The translations under genes and the position numbers were made by a program. Under the pieces are notes generated by a model. The model worked only from the letters and a program-made list of their open reading frames with translations, made no database searches and was not told the DNA's origin. Below are positions 8,905 to 20,063 of a stretch of DNA of 64,000 nucleotides, piece after piece (the first letter of the stretch is position 1; each line of letters starts with the position of its first letter). Origin of the DNA: Magicicada septendecula (taxonomy: Eukaryota; Arthropoda; Insecta; Hemiptera; Cicadidae); the NCBI GenBank assembly GCA_034769895.1, contig JAWRYS010000690.1:62001-126000 (forward strand), given 5' to 3'.

Positions 8905-11347
8905 TTATTTTTGTTTATTGTTTAATATATAATAAAATATTTCTTCATTTGTAAAATCCACTTTTATATTCATTAATTTATTTTTATCTTCTTTTTTAAC
9001 TTTAAGTATTTCTAGTTCTTCTATTAATTTTCTTTTTTGCGGATTGTTTTCTATTTTGATTATTTCCATATTTTCATTGGGATTTATGAATTTATGGCCT
9101 GATTCGTTGAAATGTCTTGCATATAGTGAGTTCGTTACTCTAACCCCTCCTCCTTTTGCGTGTTCATTCATTCTAATTTTAAATTTTCTTCCAGTTTCGC
9201 CCAGATATATCTTATTACATTCCCCACATTTTAATTTGTATACGCCGCTTTTTTCTGTTAATGGAATTTCTTCTGTTTTATCATTTTTTATATATTCGAA
9301 TACATTTTTCGTTTTCTTTATTCCTATCTGTATTTCATATTTTTCGAAACATTTTTGTTTGATATCCTATGTATGTTATTGCTCCTTTATATTTCTTTTC
9401 TTCATTTGTTTTTTCTTTTTTGTTATTTTCTATTTCTTTGTTTTCCTCTATTTTCTTAACTATTCTATTAATTATTGTAGGGTTGTAATTATTATTTTTT
9501 GCTATTTGTTGTATTTTCTTTAATTCTTTTTGTTTGAGTTCTTCATTTTCTAGATAATTTATAGCTCTATAGCAAAATGAATTTAATGCTGCCATTTTAT
9601 AATTGACTGGATGATATGATTCTTGTGGAATTATTAAATCTGAGTATGTTTCTTTCCTATATATATCGAATTTGAGTTTGTTATCTTCAATTTTTATATT
9701 GATATCCAGGAAATTAATTTCTAATCCTCCAATTGCTTCTTGAAATTTTATTGTTTTTTCTATGTTATTTAGTTGTTCCGTAAATTTTTTAAATTCATTT
9801 ACTTCACCTTCCCAAACTATTAGTATGTCATCTACATACCTGATCCATTTTTTAATTCTTCTTTCTTTATCTATATCTTTTAAAATTTTGATTTCAAAGC
9901 TATTCATGAATATCTCTGCCATTAATGGTGAAAGCGGTGATCCCATTGGTAATCCATTTTCTTGTATGTAAAATTTGTTATTAAATCTGAAGTAGTTCTG
10001 GCTTAGGCATAATTCTAATCCTTCTATTATTTCGTTTTTCCATTCTACATTACTTAATTTGTTTTTCTTTATTATTTCTACTGTTTTTGCTATTGGTATG
10101 TTGGTGTACATATCTTTTATTTCTAATGACATTAATTTTGTCTTATTTGTTATGGTAATTTCTTTTAATCTTTCTATTACCTTTTTACTATTTTCTATGC
10201 TGTGGATTTCTTCTTTTTCATATGCCATTTTGATTCTTTTACTTATTTCTTTTGATATTTTGTATGTTGGCGAATTTATAAATGATATTATAGGTCTTAA
10301 TGGCATTTCTTTTTTATGTAACTTAATTTGACATCTAAATTTTGGAGCTTCAGGATTATGTTCTATTTTTTGTTTCTTTTGCCATTCTGTTAAATATGTT
10401 GTCTTTTTTATCAATTTCTTTGTTTGTGCTTGAAATTTACTTGTGTAATCATATTTTATTTCTTTATATGGTCCTTTTTGTATAAATTGTTCTGCTTTTA
10501 TATATAATCTCTTTTGTTCATTACCACTGCTGTATTACCTTTATCGGCTTTTATAACTATCAAATTGTTCTCCGTGATTTTCTTTTTTAATTCTCTTATA
10601 TTTCTTTTTATTTGTGTTTCGTTTTTATTTCTTACATTTTTGTTTTTCTTACATATTTTTTCTACTATTTCTTTTACTTCACTTCTTAATTGTTTTTTTT
10701 GTTTCTTCATTTTTTATTTTATCGATTATTTCTTCACATTCTATTATTGTATTTTCTTTATCTATGTTTGTTTTTGTTGCATATTTTAAACTTTTCCCTA
10801 ATAATTTATGTTCATTTTCTGTAAACTTTGTTTCTGTTAAATTTAATACTTTTTCAGCAAATTTTATTTCTTTATCTTTTTCTTTATTTTTATTTCTTGT
10901 TCCTTCTATTAATTCCTTGAGTTTCTTATTTAATCTCTCTTCCATTTTTCTTATTTTCTTTTCTATGTATTTTTCACCAAACTCTTTTCTCATTTCTTCT
11001 ATTTCTATATAATTGTAACTTGTATATAATTTTTGATGTAATTGATACATTTCTTTGTTATATTTATTTATTTTACTGTATAAGTTCTTAATTTCAAGTT
11101 TTATCCATATTTTTTCCGCCATGTTTTTCACTTTGTTTGCTACTTTGCTTTTGTTATTAATTTTAATTTTTGCGTATTTTGGAGTTATTTTATTAATTAA
11201 ACACTGTTTATTAAACCAAATTTTCCCTAGCGTTTTTTTCAATTTTGCTTTAATTTTTAAATACTTAAAAAATTCCCTTACATTTTTATATTTATCTGCT
11301 TGCAATTCGCATATTTCATTCTTCGTATTGTTTAAATTAGCAGCCAT
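8905..11347 (-). pseudogene. PLE RT-endonuclease pseudogene, unit 4
   Basis: The N-terminal frame runs from 11347 to a stop at 10679, caused by an eight-T tract at 10693-10700 (near codon 218). The codon-241 site is intact. The codon-283 stop is at 10498-10500. The RT is open from there to 9335, with Ile for Val in the RPIVS motif and Glu in motif A. The endonuclease frame (to 8905) has Gly for Glu in the GEG turn after the catalytic Arg region. The last two changes recur only in unit 7. Confidence 0.87.
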
Positions 11348-11693
11348 CCTTACTATTTCTTTTATGAATTTGCTAACTGCTATAATTTTTTATTCTTCGA
11401 CTAAGCTTTTCGTCATTACTGACATCTTCAGGTCTTAAACAACGTCTATCAACTGTACGTTGCAGGCTTTTATACTTTAGGCCCCTCCCCTTATGTCATC
11501 GCCCCTCCTATTGGTTCTAGCTGCTACCGCTCTTCACGGGAACTTTGTCTACCTTTTTCCGTTAGGCATTTTTCTAACGTCCGTCAAATTGTTTTAAGAA
11601 TCTCCCGTTAATTTCTTCATTCTTGACTTATAATTTTTTTTGTAACCTTTTACATTTCGTCATTTTTTAGTGTGTTATTCTTATTATTTTAAT
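11348..11693 (-). promoter_or_regulatory. PLE linker after unit 4
   Basis: 346 bp. Ribozyme-like core 11399-11434, TATA box 11467-11474, CCAAT 11510-11514. TTGCAGG replaces TTGTAGG beside the TATA box and removes the outer pair of the hairpin there; the same base is found after units 7, 8 and 9. Confidence 0.7.
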
Positions 11694-14137
11694 TTATTTT
11701 TGTTTATTGTTTAATATATAATAAAATATTTCTTCATTTGTAAAATCCACTTTTATATTCATTAATTTATTTTTATCTTCTTTTTTAACTTTAAGTATTT
11801 CTAGTTCTTCTATTAATTTTCTTTTTTGCGGATTGTTTTCTATTTTGATTATTTCCATATTTTCATTGGGATTTATGAATTTATGGCCTGATTCGTTGAA
11901 ATGTCTTGCATATAGTGAGTTCGTTACTCTAACCCCTTCTCCTTTTGCGTGTTCATTCATTCTAATTTTAAATTTTCTTCCAGTTTCGCCCAGATATATC
12001 TTATTACATTCCCCACATTTTAATTTGTATACGCCGCTTTTTTCTGTTAATGGAATTTCTTCTGTTTTATCATTTTTTATATATTCGAATACATTTTTCG
12101 TTTTCTTTATTCCTATCTGTATTTCATATTTTTCGAAACATTTTTGTTTGATATCCTATGTATGTTATTGCTCCTTTATATTTCTTTTCTTCATTTGTTT
12201 TTTCTTTTTTGTTATTTTCTATTTCTTTATTTTCCTCTATTTTCTTAACTATTCTATTAATTATTGTAGGGTTGTAATTATTATTTTTTGCTATTTGTTG
12301 TATTTTCTTTAATTCTTTTTGTTTGAGTTCTTCATTTTCTAGATAATTTATAGCTCTATAGCAAAATGAATTTAATGCTGCCATTTTATAATTGACTGGA
12401 TGATATGATTCTTGTGGAATTATTAAATCTGAGTATGTTTCTTTCCTATATATATCGAATTTGAGTTTGTTATCTTCAATTTTTATATTGATATCCAGGA
12501 AATTATTTTCTAATCCTCCAATTGCTTCTTGAAATTTTATTGTTTTTTCTATGTTATTTAGTTGTTCCGTAAATTTTTTAAATTCATTTACTTCACCTTC
12601 CCAAACTATTAGTATGTCATCTACATACCTGATCCATTTTTTAATTCTTCTTTCTTTATCTATATCTTTTAAAATTTTGATTTCAAAGCTATTCATGAAT
12701 ATCTCTGCCATTAATGGTGAAAGCGGTGATCCCATTGGTAATCCATTTTCTTGTATGTAAAATTTGTTATTAAATCTGAAGTAGTTCTGGCTTAGGCATA
12801 ATTCTAATCCTTCTATTATTTCGTTTTTCCATTCTACATTACTTAATTTGTTTTTCTTTATTATTTCTACTGTTTTTGCTATTGGTATGTTGGTGTACAT
12901 ATCTTTTATTTCTAATGACATTAATTTTGTCTTATTTGTTATGGTAATTTCTTTTAATCTTTCTATTACCTTTTTACTATTTTCTATGCTGTGGATTTCT
13001 TCTTTTTCATATGCCATTTTGATTCTTTTACTTATTTCTTTTGATATTTTGTATGTTGGCGAATTTATAAATGATACTATAGGTCTTAATGGCATTTCTT
13101 TTTTATGTAACTTAATTTGACATCTAAATTTTGGAGCTTCAGGATTATGTTCTATTTTTTGTTTCTTTTGCCATTCTGTTAAATATGTTGTCTTTTTTAT
13201 CAATTTCTTTGTTTGTGCTTGAAATTTACTTGTGTAATCATATTTTATTTCTTTATATGGTCCTTTTTGTATAAATTGTTCTGCTTTTTCGATATAATCT
13301 CTTTTGTTCATTACCACTGCTGTATTACCTTTATCGGCTTTTATAACTATCAAATTGTTCTCCGTGATTTTCTTTTTTAATTCTCTTATATTTCTTTTTA
13401 TTTGTGTTTCGTTTTTATTTCTTACATTTTTGTTTTTCTTACATATTTTTTCTACTATTTCTTTTACTTCACTTCTTAATTGTTTTTTTTGTTTCTTCAT
13501 TTTTTATTTTATCGATTATTTCTTCACATTCTATTATTGTATTTTCTTTATCTATGTTTGTTTTTGTTGCATATTTTAAACTTTTCCCTAATAATTTATG
13601 TTCATTTTCTGTAAACTTTGTTTCTGTTAAATTTAATACTTTTTCAGCAAATTTTATTTCTTTATCTTTTTCTTTATTTTTATTTCTTGTTCCTTCTATT
13701 AATTCCTTGAGTTTCTTATTTAATCTCTCTTCCATTTTTCTTATTTTCTTTTCTATGTATTTTTCACCAAACTCTTTTCTCATTTCTTCTATTTCTATAT
13801 AATTGTAACTTGTATATAATTTTTGATGTAATTGATACATTTCTTTGTTATATTTATTTATTTTACTGTATAAGTTCTTAATTTCAAGTTTTATCCATAT
13901 TTTTTCCGCCATGTTTTTCACTTTGTTTGTTACTTTGCTTTTGTTATTAATTTTAATTTTTGCGTATTTTGGAGTTATTTTATTAATTAAACACTGTTTA
14001 TTAAACCAAATTTTCCCTAGCGTTTTTTTCAATTTTGCTTTAATTTTTAAATACTTAAAAAATTCCCTTACATTTTTATATTTATCTGCTTGCAATTCGC
14101 ATATTTCATTCTTCGTATTGTTTAAATTAGCAGCCAT
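11694..14137 (-). pseudogene. PLE RT-endonuclease pseudogene, unit 5
   Basis: The N-terminal frame from 14137 stops at 13469 because of an eight-T tract at 13483-13490. From 13500 a 458-codon frame is open through DKGN, motif A (Glu), motif B and YVDD down to 12124, so codons 241 and 283 are undamaged. A private Ile to Asn change lies just before the FLDIN segment (ENNFLD). The RT/EN junction lacks 11 bp. The N-terminal half has VTNKV as in units 1 and 2, whereas other units have VANKV. Confidence 0.87.
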
Positions 14138-14483
14138 CCTTACTATTTCTTTTATGAATTTGCTAACTGCTTTAATTTTTTATTCTTCGACTAAGCTTTT
14201 CGTCATTACTGACATCTTCAGGTCTTAAACAACGTCTATCAACTGTACGTTGTAGGCTTTTATACTTTAGGCCCCTCCCCTTATGTCATCGCCCCTCCTA
14301 TTGGTTCTAGCTGCTACCGCTCTTCACGGGAACTTTGTCTACCTTTTTCCGTTAGGCATTTTTCTAACGTCCGTCAAATTGTTTTAAGAATCTCCCGTTA
14401 ATTTCTTCATTCTTGACTTATAATTTTTTTTGTAACCTTTTATATTTCGTCATTTTTTAGTGTGTTATTCTTATTATTTTAAT
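14138..14483 (-). promoter_or_regulatory. PLE linker after unit 5
   Basis: 346 bp. Ribozyme-like core 14189-14224, TATA box 14257-14264, CCAAT 14300-14304. GCTTTAATT in the leader as after unit 2, and TTTTATATTTCG for TTTTACATTTCG in the AT-rich tail. Confidence 0.7.
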
Positions 14484-16928
14484 TTATTTTTGTTTATTGT
14501 TTAATATATAATAAAATATTTCTTCATTTGTAAAATCCACTTTTATATTCATTAATTTATTTTTATCTTCTTTTTTAACTTTAAGTATTTCTAGTTCTTC
14601 TATTAATTTTCTTTTTTGCGGATTGTTTTCTATTTTGATTATTTCCATATTTTCATTGGGATTTATGAATTTATGGCCTGATTCGTTGAAATGTCTTGCA
14701 TATAGTGAGTTCGTTACTCTAACCCCTTCTCCTTTTGCGTGTTCATTCATTCTAATTTTAAATTTTCTTCCAGTTTCGCCCAGATATATCTTATTACATT
14801 CCCCACATTTTAATTTGTATACGCCGCTTTTTTCTGTTAATGGAATTTCTTCTGTTTTATCATTTTTTATATATTCGAATACATTTTTCGTTTTCTTTAT
14901 TCCTATCTGTATTTCATATTTTTCGAAACATTTTTGTTTGATATCCTATGTATGTTATTGCTCCTTTATATTTCTTTTCTTCATTTGTTTTTTCTTTTTT
15001 GTTATTTTCTATTTCTTTATTTTCCTCTATTTTCTTAACTATTCTATTAATTATTGTAGGGTTGTAATTATTATTTTTTGCTATTTGTTGTATTTTCTTT
15101 AATTCTTTTTGTTTGAGTTCTTCATTTTCTAGATAATTTATAGCTCTATAGCAAAATGAATTTAATGCTGCCATTTTATAATTGACTGGATGATATGATT
15201 CTTGTGGAATTATTAAATCTGAGTATGTTTCTTTCCTATATATATATCGAATTTGAGTTTGTTATCTTCAATTTTTATATTGATATCCAGGAAATTAATT
15301 TCTAATCCTCCAATTGCTTCTTGAAATTTTATTGTTTTTTCTATGTTATTTAGTTGTTCCGTAAATTTTTTAAATTCATTTACTTCACCTTCCCAAACTA
15401 TTAGTATGTCATCTACATACCTGATCCATTTTTTAATTCTTCTTTCTTTATCTATATCTTTTAAAATTTTGATTTCAAAGCTATTCATGAATATCTCTGC
15501 CATTAATGGTGAAAGCGGTGATCCCATTGGTAATCCGTTTTCTTGTATGTAAAATTTGTTATTAAATCTGAAGTAGTTCTGGCTTAGGCATAATTCTAAT
15601 CCTTCTATTATTTCGTTTTTCCATTCTACATTACTTAATTTGTTTTTCTTTATTATTTCTACTGTTTTTGCTATTGGTATGTTGGTGTACATATCTTTTA
15701 TTTCTAATGACATTAATTTTGTCTTATTTGTTATGGTAATTTCTTTTAATCTTTCTATTACCTTTTTACTATTTTCTATGCTGTGGATTTCTTCTTTTTC
15801 ATATGCCATTTTGATTCTTTTACTTATTTCTTTTGATATTTTGTATGTTGGCGAATTTATAAATGATACTATAGGTCTTAATGGCATTTCTTTTTTATGT
15901 AACTTAATTTGACATCTAAATTTTGGAGCTTCAGGATTATGTTCTATTTTTTGTTTCTTTTGCCATTCTGTTAAATATGTTGTCTTTTTTATCAATTTCT
16001 TTGTTTGTGCTTGAAATTTACTTGTGTAATCATATTTTATTTCTTTATATGGTCCTTTTTGTATAAATTGTTCTGCTTTTTCGATATAATCTCTTTTGTT
16101 CATTACCACTGCTGTATTACCTTTATCGGCTTTTATAACTATCAAATTGTTCTCCGTGATTTTCTTTTTTAATTCTCTTATATTTCTTTTTATTTGTGTT
16201 TCGTTTTTATTTCTTACATTTTTGTTTTTCTTACATATTTTTTCTACTATTTCTTTTACTTCACTTCTTAATTGTTTTTTAGTTTCTTCATTTTTTATTT
16301 TATCGATTATTTCTTCACATTCTATTATTGTATTTTCTTTATCTATGTTTGTTTTTGTTGCATATTTTAAACTTTTCCCTAATAATTTATGTTCATTTTC
16401 TGTAAACTTTGTTTCTGTTAAATTTAATACTTTTTCAGCAAATTTTATTTCTTTATCTTTTTCTTTATTTTTATTTCTTGTTCCTTCTATTAATTCCTTG
16501 AGTTTCTTATTTAATCTCTCTTCCATTTTTCTTATTTTCTTTTCTATGTATTTTTCACCAAACTCTTTTCTCATTTCTTCTATTTCTATATAATTGTAAC
16601 TTGTATATAATTTTTGATGTAATTGATACATTTCTTTGTTATATTTATTTATTTTACTGTATAAGTTCTTAATTTCAAGTTTTATCCATATTTTTTCCGC
16701 CATGTTTTTCACTTTGTTTGCTACTTTGCTTTTGTTATTAATTTTAATTTTTGCGTATTTTGGAGTTATTTTATTAATTAAACACTGTTTATTAAACCAA
16801 ATTTTCCCTAGCGTTTTTTTCAATTTTGCTTTAATTTTTAAATACTTAAAAAATTCCCTTACATTTTTATATTTATCTGCTTGCAATTCGCATATTTCAT
16901 TCTTCGTATTGTTTAAATTAGCAGCCAT
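14484..16928 (-). pseudogene. PLE RT-endonuclease pseudogene, unit 6
   Basis: This is almost the same as unit 3, 8369 bp away. The frame is intact from 16928 to the extra TA in the run at 15237-15247, with the stop at 15213. The RT tail is in a second frame (14914-15174 and above) and the endonuclease in a third down to 14484. Sharing the TA insertion with unit 3 shows common descent of the two copies at DNA level after the insertion arose. Confidence 0.88.
15213..16928 (-). CDS. Longest N-terminal + RT open frame (unit 6, 571 codons)
   Basis: The protein matches that of unit 3 over all residues I compared: coiled-coil N-terminus, DKGN 268-271, Glu409 in motif A, PMGSPLSP 467-474, YVDD 504-507, and the same short foreign tail after the TA insertion. 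It has no endonuclease domain. Use of this frame would need the TATA/CCAAT promoter in the linker at 16929-17274. Confidence 0.78.
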   Translation of the reverse strand: MAANLNNTKNEICELQADKYKNVREFFKYLKIKAKLKKTLGKIWFNKQCLINKITPKYAKIKINNKSKVANKVKNMAEKIWIKLEIKNLYSKINKYNKEMYQLHQKLYTSYNYIEIEEMRKEFGEKYIEKKIRKMEERLNKKLKELIEGTRNKNKEKDKEIKFAEKVLNLTETKFTENEHKLLGKSLKYATKTNIDKENTIIECEEIIDKIKNEETKKQLRSEVKEIVEKICKKNKNVRNKNETQIKRNIRELKKKITENNLIVIKADKGNTAVVMNKRDYIEKAEQFIQKGPYKEIKYDYTSKFQAQTKKLIKKTTYLTEWQKKQKIEHNPEAPKFRCQIKLHKKEMPLRPIVSFINSPTYKISKEISKRIKMAYEKEEIHSIENSKKVIERLKEITITNKTKLMSLEIKDMYTNIPIAKTVEIIKKNKLSNVEWKNEIIEGLELCLSQNYFRFNNKFYIQENGLPMGSPLSPLMAEIFMNSFEIKILKDIDKERRIKKWIRYVDDILIVWEGEVNEFKKFTEQLNNIEKTIKFQEAIGGLEINFLDINIKIEDNKLKFDIYIGKKHTQI

Positions 16929-17274
16929 CCTTACTATTTCTTTTATGAATTTGCTAACTGCTATAATTTTTTATTCTTCGACTAAGCTTTTCGTCATTAC
17001 TGACATCTTCAGGTCTTAAACAACGTCTATCAACTGTACGTTGTAGGCTTTTATACTTTAGGCCCCTCCCCTTATGTCATCGCCCCTCCTATTGGTTCTA
17101 GCTGCTACCGCTCTTCACGGGAACTTTGTCTACCTTTTTCCGTTAGGCATTTTTCTAACGTCCGTCAAATTGTTTTAAGAATCTCCCGTTAATTTCTTCA
17201 TTCTTGACTTATAATTTTTTTTGTAACCTTTTACATTTCGTCATTTTTTAGTGTGTTATTCTTATTATTTTAAT
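16929..17274 (-). promoter_or_regulatory. PLE linker after unit 6
   Basis: 346 bp. Ribozyme-like core 16980-17015, TATA box 17048-17055, CCAAT 17091-17095. It lacks the 1-bp deletion seen in the matching linker after unit 3. Confidence 0.7.
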
Positions 17275-19717
17275 TTATTTTTGTTTATTGTTTAATATAT
17301 AATAAAATATTTCTTCATTTGTAAAATCCACTTTTATATTCATTAATTTATTTTTATCTTCTTTTTTAACTTTAAGTATTTCTAGTTCTTCTATTAATTT
17401 TCTTTTTTGCGGATTGTTTTCTATTTTGATTATTTCCATATTTTCATTGGGATTTATGAATTTATGGCCTGATTCGTTGAAATGTCTTGCATATAGTGAG
17501 TTCGTTACTCTAACCCCTCCTCCTTTTGCGTGTTCATTCATTCTAATTTTAAATTTTCTTCCAGTTTCGCCCAGATATATCTTATTACATTCCCCACATT
17601 TTAATTTGTATACGCCGCTTTTTTCTGTTAATGGAATTTCTTCTGTTTTATCATTTTTTATATATTCGAATACATTTTTCGTTTTCTTTATTCCTATCTG
17701 TATTTCATATTTTTCGAAACATTTTTGTTTGATATCCTATGTATGTTATTGCTCCTTTATATTTCTTTTCTTCATTTGTTTTTTCTTTTTTGTTATTTTC
17801 TATTTCTTTATTTTCCTCTATTTTCTTAACTATTCTATTAATTATTGTAGGGTTGTAATTATTATTTTTTGCTATTTGTTGTATTTTCTTTAATTCTTTT
17901 TGTTTGAGTTCTTCATTTTCTAGATAATTTATAGCTCTATAGCAAAATGAATTTAATGCTGCCATTTTATAATTGACTGGATGATATGATTCTTGTGGAA
18001 TTATTAAATCTGAGTATGTTTCTTTCCTATATATATCGAATTTGAGTTTGTTATCTTCAATTTTTATATTGATATCCAGGAAATTAATTTCTAATCCTCC
18101 AATTGCTTCTTGAAATTTTATTGTTTTTTCTATGTTATTTAGTTGTTCCGTAAATTTTTTAAATTCATTTACTTCACCTTCCCAAACTATTAGTATGTCA
18201 TCTACATACCTGATCCATTTTTTAATTCTTCTTTCTTTATCTATATCTTTTAAAATTTTGATTTCAAAGCTATTCATGAATATCTCTGCCATTAATGGTG
18301 AAAGCGGTGATCCCATTGGTAATCCATTTTCTTGTATGTAAAATTTGTTATTAAATCTGAAGTAGTTCTGGCTTAGGCATAATTCTAATCCTTCTATTAT
18401 TTCGTTTTTCCATTCTACATTACTTAATTTGTTTTTCTTTATTATTTCTACTGTTTTTGCTATTGGTATGTTGGTGTACATATCTTTTATTTCTAATGAC
18501 ATTAATTTTGTCTTATTTGTTATGGTAATTTCTTTTAATCTTTCTATTACCTTTTTACTATTTTCTATGCTGTGGATTTCTTCTTTTTCATATGCCATTT
18601 TGATTCTTTTACTTATTTCTTTTGATATTTTGTATGTTGGCGAATTTATAAATGATATTATAGGTCTTAATGGCATTTCTTTTTTATGTAACTTAATTTG
18701 ACATCTAAATTTTGGAGCTTCAGGATTATGTTCTATTTTTTGTTTCTTTTGCCATTCTGTTAAATATGTTGTCTTTTTTATCAATTTCTTTGTTTGTGCT
18801 TGAAATTTACTTGTGTAATCATATTTTATTTCTTTATATGGTCCTTTTTGTATAAATTGTTCTGCTTTTATATATAATCTCTTTTGTTCATTACCACTGC
18901 TGTATTACCTTTATCGGCTTTTATAACTATCAAATTGTTCTCCGTGATTTTCTTTTTTAATTCTCTTATATTTCTTTTTATTTGTGTTTCGTTTTTATTT
19001 CTTACATTTTTGTTTTTCTTACATATTTTTTCTACTATTTCTTTTACTTCACTTCTTAATTGTTTTTTTTGTTTCTTCATTTTTTATTTTATCGATTATT
19101 TCTTCACATTCTATTATTGTATTTTCTTTATCTATGTTTGTTTTTGTTGCATATTTTAAACTTTTCCCTAATAATTTATGTTCATTTTCTGTAAACTTTG
19201 TTTCTGTTAAATTTAATACTTTTTCAGCAAATTTTATTTCTTTATCTTTTTCTTTATTTTTATTTCTTGTTCCTTCTATTAATTCCTTGAGTTTCTTATT
19301 TAATCTCTCTTCCATTTTTCTTATTTTCTTTTCTATGTATTTTTCACCAAACTCTTTTCTCATTTCTTCTATTTCTATATAATTGTAACTTGTATATAAT
19401 TTTTGATGTAATTGATACATTTCTTTGTTATATTTATTTATTTTACTGTATAAGTTCTTAATTTCAAGTTTTATCCATATTTTTTCCGCCATGTTTTTCA
19501 CTTTGTTTGCTACTTTGCTTTTGTTATTAATTTTAATTTTTGCGTATTTTGGAGTTATTTTATTAATTAAACACTGTTTATTAAACCAAATTTTCCCTAG
19601 CGTTTTTTTCAATTTTGCTTTAATTTTTAAATACTTAAAAAATTCCCTTACATTTTTATATTTATCTGCTTGCAATTCGCATATTTCATTCTTCGTATTG
19701 TTTAAATTAGCAGCCAT
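17275..19717 (-). pseudogene. PLE RT-endonuclease pseudogene, unit 7
   Basis: This is the partner of unit 4: eight-T tract at 19063-19070, N-terminal frame 19717-19049, codon-283 stop at 18868-18870, Ile in RPIIS, and GGG in the endonuclease. The RT is open down to 17705 with Glu in motif A. The endonuclease frame ends at 17275. Confidence 0.87.
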
Positions 19718-20063
19718 CCTTACTATTTCTTTTATGAATTTGCTAACTGCTATAATTTTTTATTCTTCGACTAAGCTTTTCGTCATTACTGACATCTTCA
19801 GGTCTTAAACAACGTCTATCAACTGTACGTTGCAGGCTTTTATACTTTAGGCCCCTCCCCTTATGTCATCGCCCCTCCTATTGGTTCTAGCTGCTACCGC
19901 TCTTCACGGGAACTTTGTCTACCTTTTTCCGTTAGGCATTTTTCTAACGTCCGTCAAATTGTTTTAAGAATCTCCCGTTAATTTCTTCATTCTTGACTTA
20001 TAATTTTTTTTGTAACCTTTTACATTTCGTCATTTTTTAGTGTGTTATTCTTATTATTTTAAT
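19718..20063 (-). promoter_or_regulatory. PLE linker after unit 7
   Basis: 346 bp. Ribozyme-like core 19769-19804, TATA box 19837-19844, CCAAT 19880-19884. TTGCAGG variant as after unit 4. Confidence 0.7.
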